This document shows positions 6,577 to 14,540 of a stretch of DNA of 64,000 bases, in pieces (position 1 is the stretch's first letter; the number at the start of each line of letters is the position of its first letter). The stretch is from contig CAKORR010000001.1 of NCBI GenBank assembly GCA_934101595.1, forward strand, positions 248,001-312,000, read 5' to 3'. The notes beneath the pieces are model-generated. The model made no database searches, was not told where the DNA came from, and saw only the letters and a list, made by a program, of their open reading frames with translations. A program made the translations under genes and the position numbers. Source of the stretch: an uncultured Bacilli bacterium. GTDB lineage: Bacteria; Bacillota_I; Bacilli_A; RF39; UBA660.

Positions 6577-9500
6577 ATCTTCACTAATTTTCTTATAATA
6601 AGAATATCTTCTTTTTGCATCGTTAACTTGTTCGTTTAATAAAGCCTCTGCTCTTACTTGATCTTTTTCCATTAATGTTTTAAATCTTCTTTCGTTACTT
6701 AAAAAATCTATATATTCGGTAAAGTCAGGTTCTTTCGAATCAATATATAATTTCTCTTCACTAGGTAAGTAACGCATTAAGATTGTATAGCCACATTTTA
6801 CAGCTTTCTTCTCTTCACTTATACTATTAATCATGCCATTTTTAATACCGTGTTCTACACATGGAGAATAGCAAATAATAATGCTTGGTCCTTTATGCTC
6901 ATGAGCTTCTTTGAATGCCTTTATGGTTTGATTATAATCGGCACCTAAACTTACCTCAGCAACATAGCAATTTGGATAACATAATGCAATCTTAAACAAA
7001 TCCTTTTTTCTAGTTTCTTTACCCAAATTAGCAAATTCGGCAACTTGGCCTAATCTACTAGACTTAGAAGCTTGCCCACCAGTATTTGAATATACTTCCG
7101 TATCCAAAACTAAAATATTAATATCTTCACCACTAGATAAAACATGATCTATACCAGAAAAGCCTATATCATATGCCCATCCATCACCACCAACTGCCCA
7201 AATTGAATTGTGAGGCATATACGGTAAGTAATCCTTTAGATCACTTGGAATTTCTTCTTCTTTTAATTTTTCTTTAACTTCTTTAGTTATTTTATAGTCA
7301 TCAATATTTTTTAAATAAGTCTCATAAAGCTCTCTTACATTTTTATTAACTGAATTCATAGATGTATTAATAATACTTTTTATTTTTTCTTTTTTCTCTT
7401 TATCAGATAAAAGCATTCCCATAGCAAATTCGGCATTATCCTCAAATAAAGAATTAGCCCAATTTATACTATATGGTGTTTCGGGAAGAGAACCTCCATA
7501 TATACTAGAACATCCTGTTGCATTGGCAATCATTAATTCTTGTTGAAAAAGTTGAGTTAAAAGTTTTATGTATGGAGTCTCACCACATCCTTGACAAGCT
7601 CCACTAAATGAAAAACATGGCTTTCTAAGTTGACTTCCCTTTATGGTAAATGGTGGGAATAATTCTTCATTTTCATAATTATCAAAATATTTTTCTACAA
7701 AATAATCGTTTTCATAGTCTTTTTGCTTCTTCTCTAACGCCTTTGTTGGACAAGATAAAATACATAATCCACATGAAGTACAATCTCTTTCGCTTATAAC
7801 AATTTGATATTTATATCCTTTTTTTGTTATTGAGTCTTTCTTTAATTTTTCATCTTTATTTAAAATTGGTCTTATAACAGCGTGAGGACAAACTAATGAA
7901 CAAATACCACATTCAATACATTTTTCACTATTCCATGAAGGAACTAGATCAGCAATATCTCTTTTTTCATATTTGCTTAAATCATAGATAACGGACCCAT
8001 TCTTTAGGCTCTTAACATCATTTACGGTTAATGTATCACCCATACGGTTATTAATCATATCAAAAATATTGGTAACTGGTTTACTAAGTATATCCTTTCC
8101 AATAACAATTTCCTCTTCCTCTAAAGATTCCAAAGCTTTTTCGACAGCTTTAACATTATTGTCAATAATTTCACTGCCTTTATTTTTTAATATGACTTTC
8201 AAATTATTTAGAACTAAAGAACTAGCTTCTTTAACATTTAATAAAGTTAAAATAATTGTTTCCATTATTTTGTTTATTTTTCCAGGAATATTATATAAAT
8301 TTGATACTTTATCCGCATCAGTTTTAAATACTTTAATATTCCTATCTAAAATGATTTTTTTATCATGATTTGTTAATATATCGTTTAAGTTTTTATTTGT
8401 GTTAACTAGTAATATACCATTTTCTTTTATATTATCAATCATTTTAAACTTGCTAAAATAAGCATCTTTAGTAACGACAATTAATTTAGGATTCATAACA
8501 TAATATGGAGCCAAGATCTTTTCTTTACCATATCTTAAATGAGATACTGTTACACCACCACTTTTTTTAGAATCATAAGAGAAATATCCCTCAACATATA
8601 ATTTTTCATTATCATAAAGAATTTGTAAAATGTCCTTGCTAGCACTAACCATACCATCTGAGCCAAAGCCATAAATTTTTATTTCATCACAATTTAAGTC
8701 TATATCTATTTTTTCTTTTTCTAAACTTAAATTTGTTAAATCATCCACTATACCAATAGTAAAATTATTTTTTAACTTTTCATCAAGCATTTTATAGATG
8801 GCAGCAATATCATCTGGAGTTGTATCTTTACTAGACAAACCATATCTACCTCCGACGATATTAACATTTTTATCTTTAAGAGTACTTAATACATCTAAAT
8901 ATAATGGCTCACCCACACTACCTGATTCTTTTGTACGATCTAAAACAGCAATATTTTTTACGGTATTTGGTAATACTTTTAATAAATAATCTTTACTAAA
9001 TGGTCTAAGTAAATGAACTGAAATTACACCAGTTTTTTTACCATTTTTATTTAAATTATCAACAACTATTTTGCATGTATCTATAACACTTCCCATAGCT
9101 ATAATTATATTTTCAGCATCACTAGCTCCATAGTAGTTAAATGGCATATAATTTGTGTTTTTTATTTCATTTATTTTTTCCATATAGTAATTTACTATAT
9201 CTGGTATTTTTAGATAATCAAGATTTTTAGCTTCCATAGTTTGAAAATAAACATCTTCGTTAAAAGCTAAACCTTTTTGGATTTTGCTATCACTATTTAA
9301 GGTGCTCTCTTTGAACTTTTTAAGGCTATCATAATCAATAAGTTTTAAAATATCTTCATCACTTAATAAATCCGCGACATTTATCTCATGACTTGTGCGG
9401 AAGCCATCAAAGAAATGTAAAAAAGGTAGACTTCCTTTAATAGCTGAAAGATGGGCAACTGCTGCTAAATGATTTGCTTCTTCAACATTATTACTAGCAA

Positions 9501-9912
9501 GCATGCAAAATCCCGTTTTTTCCGTAGCATATATATCAGAATGATCTCCAAAAATTGATAAAGCGTGAGTAGCAACGGTTCTTGAAGCAACATGAATAAC
9601 GCCTGGAAGCATTTCTCCGGCCATTTTATACATGTTAGGGATCATCAACAATAAGCCTTGACTGGCTGTGAATGTTGATGCTAAAGAGCCACTAATTAAT
9701 GCTCCATGCATAGCTCCGGCTGCACCAGCTTCACTTTGCATCTCCATAAGAAGTGGAGTTTCATTATATAAATTCTTTTTGTTTTTAACAATTAAATTGT
9801 TAGCCTCGGATGCCATAGGACTTGAAGGAGTTATTGGATAAATACTTAATACTTCACTCATAAGGTAAGCTACTTTACTACAAGCTTTATTACCATCAAT
9901 TATACATTTCAT
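6574..9912 (-). CDS. nifJ: Pyruvate:ferredoxin (flavodoxin) oxidoreductase
   Basis: 1112 aa, a single-chain PFOR slightly shorter than the usual 1170-1190. It oxidises pyruvate with CoA to acetyl-CoA and CO2, reducing ferredoxin. Domains in order: pyruvate/TPP domain with YPITPSSPMASEANN at the N-terminus; a transketolase C-like region; the gamma domain; a two-cluster ferredoxin domain with CIECGICSLVCP (about 664) and CTSCGLCILSCP (about 711); CQGCGETPY (about 771) for the proximal cluster; and the TPP domain with GDGWAYDIGF (about 905) and NTGGQASKSS (about 943). The missing length is mainly C-terminal. It is monocistronic, with AAGGA before the ATG and TATAAT at 9934-9939. With PduL (61471) it feeds acetate formation. 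Confidence 0.97.
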   Translation of the reverse strand: MKCIIDGNKACSKVAYLMSEVLSIYPITPSSPMASEANNLIVKNKKNLYNETPLLMEMQSEAGAAGAMHGALISGSLASTFTASQGLLLMIPNMYKMAGEMLPGVIHVASRTVATHALSIFGDHSDIYATEKTGFCMLASNNVEEANHLAAVAHLSAIKGSLPFLHFFDGFRTSHEINVADLLSDEDILKLIDYDSLKKFKESTLNSDSKIQKGLAFNEDVYFQTMEAKNLDYLKIPDIVNYYMEKINEIKNTNYMPFNYYGASDAENIIIAMGSVIDTCKIVVDNLNKNGKKTGVISVHLLRPFSKDYLLKVLPNTVKNIAVLDRTKESGSVGEPLYLDVLSTLKDKNVNIVGGRYGLSSKDTTPDDIAAIYKMLDEKLKNNFTIGIVDDLTNLSLEKEKIDIDLNCDEIKIYGFGSDGMVSASKDILQILYDNEKLYVEGYFSYDSKKSGGVTVSHLRYGKEKILAPYYVMNPKLIVVTKDAYFSKFKMIDNIKENGILLVNTNKNLNDILTNHDKKIILDRNIKVFKTDADKVSNLYNIPGKINKIMETIILTLLNVKEASSLVLNNLKVILKNKGSEIIDNNVKAVEKALESLEEEEIVIGKDILSKPVTNIFDMINNRMGDTLTVNDVKSLKNGSVIYDLSKYEKRDIADLVPSWNSEKCIECGICSLVCPHAVIRPILNKDEKLKKDSITKKGYKYQIVISERDCTSCGLCILSCPTKALEKKQKDYENDYFVEKYFDNYENEELFPPFTIKGSQLRKPCFSFSGACQGCGETPYIKLLTQLFQQELMIANATGCSSIYGGSLPETPYSINWANSLFEDNAEFAMGMLLSDKEKKEKIKSIINTSMNSVNKNVRELYETYLKNIDDYKITKEVKEKLKEEEIPSDLKDYLPYMPHNSIWAVGGDGWAYDIGFSGIDHVLSSGEDINILVLDTEVYSNTGGQASKSSRLGQVAEFANLGKETRKKDLFKIALCYPNCYVAEVSLGADYNQTIKAFKEAHEHKGPSIIICYSPCVEHGIKNGMINSISEEKKAVKCGYTILMRYLPSEEKLYIDSKEPDFTEYIDFLSNERRFKTLMEKDQVRAEALLNEQVNDAKRRYSYYKKISED

Positions 9913-9933
9913 AAAATCATCTTCCTTAAAAAA

Positions 9934-9961
9934 ATTATAACACGTATGGCGCTTTATATAA
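9934..9961 (-). promoter_or_regulatory. nifJ promoter
   Basis: A perfect TATAAT (9939-9934) with a 17-bp spacer and a weak -35 (TTTATA). A 12-bp palindrome CTTTATATAAAG overlaps the -35 side and could be an operator. Confidence 0.5.
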
Positions 9962-10001
9962 AGTTTTTAAATTTAATTGTTGTAAGAGAATCAATTTCTA
10001 T

Positions 10002-10025
10002 AAAAAAAAGCCTCCAAAAGGAGGC
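10002..10025 (-). terminator. Terminator of the toxin-antitoxin operon
   Basis: GCCTCC, four-base loop, GGAGGC, then eight T on the minus strand, directly after the antitoxin stop. A strong Rho-independent terminator. Confidence 0.9.
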
Positions 10026-10032
10026 ATACTAT

Positions 10033-10992
10033 TTATTCATATACTTTATTAAAATATTCCTTTATCAGGTCAATGCTAACAACACCACTGTCTACAGAAT
10101 TTATCCATGGATCTTCATCATGTGTTAAATCAATTAATGATCCTGCTTCTATTTGCCCATAACTTGCCACAACAAGCTCAATTATTTTTTTTAATCCGTC
10201 ACAAACTACGTAGTCTATTTTAGGAGTAGAAATTGGATTGTGCCCTTTATATTGTTGATAGACGTCTTCCACAACTGGACCATATTGCCATGCCGATATA
10301 TTATTTAAAAACGCTGGTTTTCCATATATTCTTAAAGACATTCCTTGAATATAATATAATAATTTTTGAAGTTTTAAAGGAGTAATATATTCAGCCGCAC
10401 CACAATTATCTTCTATTTTATATTTCTTACTAACATTATCAATTTGAGTATTGTATTGAAATATTAACTCTTTAGTAACATTATCAATTGATTCAGTTTC
10501 AAATTTAAAGTCCATATAATCATTAATATTAAAATTGGCAATTTTATGTTGCTTTAATTTTTTTAGTATATTTACTTTATTTAGAAAAGTACTAAAATCA
10601 TTATCAGATAAATTTGATTGATTTTTGATTAATAAATTGTACATTATATCAGGATCTTCACTAAGTCTTATAATTGAATCAACCGACTCTGTTTGTATAG
10701 AACCATTTTCAAATCGATGAATTGTAATTTCACCAACACCAATTGATAAAGCAAATTCTTTTTGATTCATGCCATATTTTTTTCTTATATTTTTAATTTC
10801 TGAGGAAGTTAATAAATTCATTTGCTTTTTATATATGTCATATAATCTGATATCATTTTCAATTTCTATGTTTCTGTCAAATACTTCTTCGCCCGTTTTA
10901 GGATCAATCTTGTAAAATTCATCGAACTCTATCATTTTTCCTTTAACATTAACTTCAACTTTTCTTTTCTTTACATTTTCTCTATTATTCAT
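10033..10992 (-). CDS. Antitoxin: MqsA-like HTH fused to a Panacea (DUF4065/SocA-like) domain
   Basis: 319 aa. Residues 10-55 resemble the segment before the HTH in MqsA/YgiT-type antitoxins (KIDPKTGEEVFDR), but the CxxC zinc pairs are absent. Residues about 56-110 are an Xre-type HTH (IKNIRKKYGMNQKEFALSIG, ITIHRFENG, IQTE). After a helical linker, residues about 200-318 are a Panacea domain: TPLKLQKLLYYIQG, AWQYGPVVEDVY, and a C-terminal LTHDEDPW. Panacea domains are known as promiscuous antitoxin modules that bind unrelated toxins. The gene follows the MqsR-like toxin by 11 bp with AGGAGAG before the ATG. I infer that the HTH represses the operon through the palindromes at 11347-11418, and that the Panacea part neutralises the toxin. 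Confidence 0.88.
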   Translation of the reverse strand: MNNRENVKKRKVEVNVKGKMIEFDEFYKIDPKTGEEVFDRNIEIENDIRLYDIYKKQMNLLTSSEIKNIRKKYGMNQKEFALSIGVGEITIHRFENGSIQTESVDSIIRLSEDPDIMYNLLIKNQSNLSDNDFSTFLNKVNILKKLKQHKIANFNINDYMDFKFETESIDNVTKELIFQYNTQIDNVSKKYKIEDNCGAAEYITPLKLQKLLYYIQGMSLRIYGKPAFLNNISAWQYGPVVEDVYQQYKGHNPISTPKIDYVVCDGLKKIIELVVASYGQIEAGSLIDLTHDEDPWINSVDSGVVSIDLIKEYFNKVYE

Positions 10993-11003
10993 AATTATCT
11001 CTC

Positions 11004-11312
11004 CTAATTTTCATCCTCATGGCAAGATAAAATCTTAATTTGATTATTCTTATACTTAAGCTTAGTATAAAATATAACGTTAGGTATTATCTCTTTTTTA
11101 AAGATAAATAATTCTTCCCCTGGGCAATCTCTATCTGGCTCCGGTCCTTTATATAAATCTTCCTCTTCCAAACTGGCAATATAATCTTCAATGTCATATT
11201 GTGATAATCCATATTTACGTTTTGAGTTTCTATTTTTTATTGTTGGAACCATGTCATACTTTCCGGATTTCATGGATGATTTTATTTTTCTTAGTATTTC
11301 ATCTATTTGCAA
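11004..11312 (-). CDS. mqsR: MqsR-family mRNA interferase toxin
   Basis: 102 aa. The C-terminal half has the Firmicute MqsR pattern: LSQYDIEDYIASLEEEDLYK, then GPEPDRDCPGEELFIFK, then FYTKLKYKN...IKILSCHED. MqsR toxins are RelE-fold ribonucleases that cut mRNA, typically at GC-containing sites. No ATG is available at the N-terminus. A TTG at 11312 stands five bases after GGTGA and is the best start; a TTG at 11324 lacks an upstream site. It is the first gene of the operon, toxin before antitoxin, as in E. coli mqsRA. Assignment comes from motif memory, not from a search. Confidence 0.82.
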   Translation of the reverse strand: MQIDEILRKIKSSMKSGKYDMVPTIKNRNSKRKYGLSQYDIEDYIASLEEEDLYKGPEPDRDCPGEELFIFKKEIIPNVIFYTKLKYKNNQIKILSCHEDEN

Positions 11313-11328
11313 TTGAATCACCAATTAT

Positions 11329-11357
11329 ATTGTAACCTATTTTCAAAAAATTATCAA
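11329..11357 (-). promoter_or_regulatory. Promoter of the MqsR/Panacea operon
   Basis: TTGATA (11357-11352), an exact 17-bp spacer and TACAAT (11334-11329), on the minus strand. Transcription should start near 11322, leaving a leader of about 10 nt that still holds GGTGA. The -35 hexamer lies inside the 22-bp palindrome at 11347-11368. Confidence 0.75.
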
Positions 11358-11368
11358 TTGATAATTTT
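11347..11368. promoter_or_regulatory. 22-bp perfect palindrome, likely operator
   Basis: AAAATTATCAA followed directly by its exact reverse complement, covering the -35 of the toxin-antitoxin promoter. Toxin-antitoxin operons are usually repressed by the antitoxin at such sites, and the antitoxin here has an HTH. Binding is inferred. Confidence 0.7.
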
Positions 11369-11402
11369 AAAAACTATGATATATTTAATTATATGATTTG
11401 TC

Positions 11403-11418
11403 AAGTATCAAGATACTT
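11403..11418. promoter_or_regulatory. Second palindrome upstream of the toxin-antitoxin promoter
   Basis: AAGTATC, AA, GATACTT: a perfect 7+2+7 inverted repeat about 50 bp upstream of the main operator. Both share the half-site TATC...GATA, so it may be an auxiliary site. Confidence 0.45.
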
Positions 11419-11451
11419 CTTTAAATATTATCTTGGTGAAAATTTTATAAT

Positions 11452-11491
11452 AAAAAGTCTAAAAAGCACATAATTTTGCTTATTAGACTTT
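11452..11491 (-). terminator. Terminator of the TPM-domain operon
   Basis: AAGTCTAA...TTAGACTT arms with an inner AAGCA/TGCTT pair and flanking A and T runs, after the stop of the 11515 gene. Confidence 0.75.
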
Positions 11492-11514
11492 TTTATCAAG
11501 ATATATCCTAATTC

Positions 11515-12456
11515 TTAACCATGTCTTCCACTACCACTAGTATGTCCTCCACCACTAGAACCTATACTTGAAGAAATCCCTCCACCAGAGGATCCTCCTC
11601 CACCAAAACTATCATTTGATATATGGTGATGAGTAGTTACAGATTTTAATAAATGCTCATTATCCATAGTTATTTTAAACGAATCTTTATTTAAATAATT
11701 TTTTGCTTCAAAAGATTTATGAACCATTTTATGTCTTGCTGCTGCTATAATTGTTGCAATAGCAGTGTAAATTGTACTAATAATTAAAGCAATTTTCCAT
11801 GGCATTTCATAAACCTTAGGGGGAGCTACTAAAGTTCCATTATCGCTTATAGTATATCCATCTAATTCATCTGGTATTCCTTTTTCATAGCCATCATACA
11901 TTAAATCTATAAATAAAGAAAATCCATCTAAATAATTATCATTAGATAAATCACTATAAATGTCGTCTAATACATTATCTATTTTACTAAGATTATAATA
12001 TAATTGAGCTTTTCCAAACATATAAGCATTATAGTATCTATCTTTTTCATATGTATTTCTTAAAAGTAAAACCCCACTATAATTTTCAAAATCAATACCA
12101 AAGTCATTATAATCATAAAAGTCTGCGGCATAATCTTCATTTTCTTTATCGATGGTATATGGCAAATTAACTGTTACGATTACTAAATCCATATCTGTTT
12201 TTTTAGTAAATTCCTTAATTTTATCTTCTAAAGTTTCAATCTCATCATCAGTTAAAACTTTAGAAAAATCATGAATTTTTTTAGAGGCATCAACTAAAGG
12301 CGTTTTTAAAACATTATTTTTATTTTTTTCGGTTATTTTAAAATTTTTATTTACTCCATAGTTGTTACTTTCAGTTCTTTCTAGTTTTTTTGCATTAACT
12401 GTCGGAGTAATAATAAACAGTAATAAAACAATTAATAATTTCTTTAATATTCTCAT
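11515..12456 (-). CDS. Secreted TPM-domain protein (YgcG-like) with Gly/Ser-rich tail
   Basis: About 313 aa from the ATG at 12456, which overlaps the TAA of the upstream gene (TAATG) and has GGTGAGA before it. An N-terminal signal (MRILKKLLIVLLLFIITP) leads to a TPM domain (about 50-190: VDASKKIHDFSKVLTDDEIE, then MDLVIVTV, YNDFGIDF, GVLLL). One membrane helix follows (about 215-235), and then a short cytoplasmic tail rich in Gly, Ser and His (GGGGSSGGG). This is the usual YgcG-type architecture. TPM domains have been linked to acid phosphatase activity and to photosystem repair in plants; their bacterial role is unclear. It is co-transcribed with the zinc-ribbon protein. Confidence 0.85.
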   Translation of the reverse strand: MRILKKLLIVLLLFIITPTVNAKKLERTESNNYGVNKNFKITEKNKNNVLKTPLVDASKKIHDFSKVLTDDEIETLEDKIKEFTKKTDMDLVIVTVNLPYTIDKENEDYAADFYDYNDFGIDFENYSGVLLLRNTYEKDRYYNAYMFGKAQLYYNLSKIDNVLDDIYSDLSNDNYLDGFSLFIDLMYDGYEKGIPDELDGYTISDNGTLVAPPKVYEMPWKIALIISTIYTAIATIIAAARHKMVHKSFEAKNYLNKDSFKITMDNEHLLKSVTTHHHISNDSFGGGGSSGGGISSSIGSSGGGHTSGSGRHG

Positions 12457-13568
12457 TATCTCACCATAAACGCAATATATGATATTAATATAACAGCTAA
12501 GAATACTATTATATATGTTAATATACAAAATATTACTAATTTCTTTTTATCAATCGGAACATCTCCAATAAATTTTCCTGTTTGGCCATTCATAGCAAAT
12601 GTATACATTTTGTCGTTATATTTAACATTTACCATCCATACTGGCAAAAGAGCATATTTTCTTACTAAATTATTACAAACTAAATCACTTTTTATTATCG
12701 CTACTCCCGAGTATGTTTTACCATAGTTTAGTATCTCTGATTTAGCAGTATTGATAGCTCTTTTTTTTACGTCTTCTTCCATCTTGACTTCATCATCATC
12801 ATATTTTTCTGCTAAAAAGCCAGATAAATATGCGTGGTTATATGTTTCTAACTCTTCATAATTAAAAGGAGCAATAGAATCCATTATATCATCTTGGAAA
12901 CGAGTCGATGAATCTCTTGGTACTTTTACAAAGGCCATTTCACCACCACGTGTTATATTGTAAAAATCTGTTTTTGTATAGCTCGTATTACCAGTTGTCC
13001 ATGATGTTATTTTTTCACCACTATAATTTATGGTTCCACTTATATTCATATCATATAAGAAAAATGGTATATAAATTCCTCTTATCTTTTCAATGTTATC
13101 CTTACTATTAAATCCGTTTGGCATAAATATACGGCCTTTTCTTAAGCCAACAAACTTTTCTGTTGCGAGTTCCTTTTTTTCTTTAAAGGGAATAATTAAA
13201 TCTGGAGCAAATTTTCCAACTAATTTATTTTTCATTATGGCCGTGTTACCACAATAGACACAAAATGTCGCCACGGTTTGATCATCTGTTATTATCTCAG
13301 CTCCACAATCTGGACAGTTATATAAAACATAATTTTCACTTTGCTTAAGCTCATAATTGTCTTTTTCTTTTTCCTTATCAATATTTGATAAATCTTCATT
13401 AACATTATCCGTGTTAGCGTCTAGACTACTGGCATTATTGTATTTTTCTAAATCTTCTAGTGAATACTCATTTTCACAATAATTGCACTTCCACTTTTTT
13501 ACTTCAGGATTATAAAAAAGTGGCGCACCACAAGTGGGGCATTTGTTATCTAAAACTTTACCGTTCAT
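12456..13568 (-). CDS. Zinc-ribbon membrane protein (TFIIB-type ribbon)
   Basis: 370 aa. It has two Cys-rich ribbons: CPTCG...CNYCE (residues 10-30) and CPDCG...CVYCG (about 88-110). A long conserved domain then starts KLVGKFAPDLIIPFKEKK and includes PFFLYDMNISG, and one membrane helix closes the C-terminus (about 342-365). Proteins of this type are common in Firmicutes, often beside TPM-domain genes as here; no enzymatic role is established to my knowledge. A linker between the ribbons is acidic and Asn-rich. The start ATG has a GTAGGTGAG site. The stop overlaps the start of the TPM gene, so a joint membrane function is likely. Confidence 0.8.
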   Translation of the reverse strand: MNGKVLDNKCPTCGAPLFYNPEVKKWKCNYCENEYSLEDLEKYNNASSLDANTDNVNEDLSNIDKEKEKDNYELKQSENYVLYNCPDCGAEIITDDQTVATFCVYCGNTAIMKNKLVGKFAPDLIIPFKEKKELATEKFVGLRKGRIFMPNGFNSKDNIEKIRGIYIPFFLYDMNISGTINYSGEKITSWTTGNTSYTKTDFYNITRGGEMAFVKVPRDSSTRFQDDIMDSIAPFNYEELETYNHAYLSGFLAEKYDDDEVKMEEDVKKRAINTAKSEILNYGKTYSGVAIIKSDLVCNNLVRKYALLPVWMVNVKYNDKMYTFAMNGQTGKFIGDVPIDKKKLVIFCILTYIIVFLAVILISYIAFMVR

Positions 13569-13613
13569 TCTCTTAACTCACCTACTTAAATATATTATAA
13601 CATGACAAAATTG

Positions 13614-13653
13614 TTAAAAAAAGAAGAATTACCTTCCAAAGTTAAATTCTTCT
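13614..13653 (-). terminator. Terminator of the cold-shock-like gene
   Basis: AGAAGAATT...AATTCTTCT with T7 on the minus strand; the hairpin begins inside the last codons of the gene. Confidence 0.75.
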
Positions 13654-13871
13654 ACTCTTCTTAAATTCTTATTTTTAATTTGAAACGCTACTGCCATACC
13701 TGAATAGAAACAAGCATTAAATGTAACATGATCATTGGCATTTACGGGATCTATTAAGCCTTCAGGGAAAAAAGTAAATTCGCCTTCATCACATACAATA
13801 TGTCCCATAGTATGTTCATCATTAATAAATGAAACATAGCCTTCAATATTTGTAAAAAACTCAGTATTCAT
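13629..13871 (-). CDS. Cold-shock-domain-like small protein
   Basis: 80 aa. The order and spacing resemble a cold-shock (OB-fold) domain: GYVSFIND (GxVkwFn strand), MGHIVCDEGEFTFFPEGLI (GFGFI...DVFVH strand) and DHVTFNACFYSGMAVAFQI (G..V.F....G..A). The aromatic RNA-binding residues of RNP1 and RNP2 are mostly changed, so nucleic-acid binding may be weak or different. It has a very strong AAGGAGGG site, its own promoter at 13895-13924 and its own terminator. I rate the fold likely and the function unknown. Confidence 0.65.
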   Translation of the reverse strand: MNTEFFTNIEGYVSFINDEHTMGHIVCDEGEFTFFPEGLIDPVNANDHVTFNACFYSGMAVAFQIKNKNLRRVEEFNFGR

Positions 13872-13894
13872 TCTACCCTCCTTAAAGTTTCTTA

Positions 13895-13940
13895 ATTATA
13901 GCATACTAAATTGTATTTTGTAAAATGAAAAATTTTACAA
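13895..13940 (-). promoter_or_regulatory. Promoter of the cold-shock-like gene, with an overlapping perfect hairpin
   Basis: TTTACA (13924-13919), an 18-bp spacer and TATAAT (13900-13895). A perfect inverted repeat (TTGTAAAAT, GAAAA, ATTTTACAA; 13918-13940) covers the -35, so it could be an operator. Confidence 0.55.
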
Positions 13941-13949
13941 TAAAAAACA

Positions 13950-14072
13950 TTATAAAATATCAATATAATCGCTTTTTAAATTAATAAAGTTATTAGTGTT
14001 GCTCTCATATTTTTAAGATTAAATTTAGAAATAATTTTTATGGTTTCCTTTAAAAACGTTCCGTAAATGTAT
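13950..14072 (-). pseudogene. Chimeric relic: end of a GT2 gene joined to the end of the Alg13-like gene
   Basis: Read on the minus strand this gives RYIYGTFLK, then ETIKIISKF, then after a one-base shift YESNTNNF INLKSDYIDIL and a TAA stop. The first part matches the intact GT2 at 16913 (IRYIYGTFLKQA) and the rest matches the C-terminus of the Alg13-like protein at 15964 (EAIKTISKF, YVSNTNNL, SDYIDNL). The join lies at a shared Leu-Lys codon pair. It has no start. It is a decayed, recombined copy of glycan-cluster genes found 2-3 kb away. Confidence 0.75.
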
Positions 14073-14073
14073 C

Positions 14074-14429
14074 TTATTTTACCATTACATCAACATCAAA
14101 AATTTTATCACCAAGAATTTTCAGTCTTAATTCTTTGCTTAAAGAAGGGAAAAATGTCTATAAATGGATTTATTTTCTTCTTTATTTTTTACATTTGAAA
14201 TGATAAAGAGGAATAATTTTTTTCTAACTCGTTATAATATTTATAAAATAGTTTGAATATCCTCGTGGTATTTTATAAAATTTAATGCATTTTTCTAAAA
14301 ATAATATAGATATATTAAAATTATTAGCAATTTGCTCGTTATTCTTATCAAGAATTTTTTTAATTATCATTCATTCTCAGTGTTTTCAAGTTTTTTTAAA
14401 AGTATTATCTCTTTAATATTTTCAAACAT
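14074..14429 (-). pseudogene. Frameshifted relic of a small gene
   Basis: A good GAGGT site precedes an ATG at 14429. The frame gives MFENIKEIILLKKLENTENE and stops, with a second ATG overlapping the stop (ATGA at 14370). That second frame encodes 48 aa (..KKILDKNNEQIANNFNIS..) and stops at 14224. Shifted frames then continue with plausible protein (YYNELEKNYSSLSF, NVKNKEENKSIYRHFSLL) and end in KELRLKILGDKIFDVDVMVK at the TAA 14074. I read this as one gene broken by several frameshifts; two short coupled ORFs are the alternative. No family recognised. Confidence 0.45.
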
Positions 14430-14540
14430 AATTTACCTCATTTATATAAAAATGTAGAATCTGTTTTTTCAATACTTCTTCTGTATTACTACTCTTTATT
14501 ATTAATTCATTATCTTTTTTAAATTAGATTTTCTCATAAA
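14430..14540. other. Short gap without recognisable feature
   Basis: Together with the two relics this completes the 13872-14540 gap. It is A+T-rich and I see no intact gene or hairpin terminator for the GT4 gene that ends at 14541. Confidence 0.5.

Noticed and set aside
8069..8368. Plus-strand ORF inside nifJ
   Set aside because: Antisense shadow of a well-conserved enzyme; no start signal of its own.
13872..14540. A non-coding RNA or mobile element in this gap
   Set aside because: Most of the gap reads as protein-like fragments on the minus strand with frameshifts, including pieces of neighbouring glycan genes, so gene decay explains it better.
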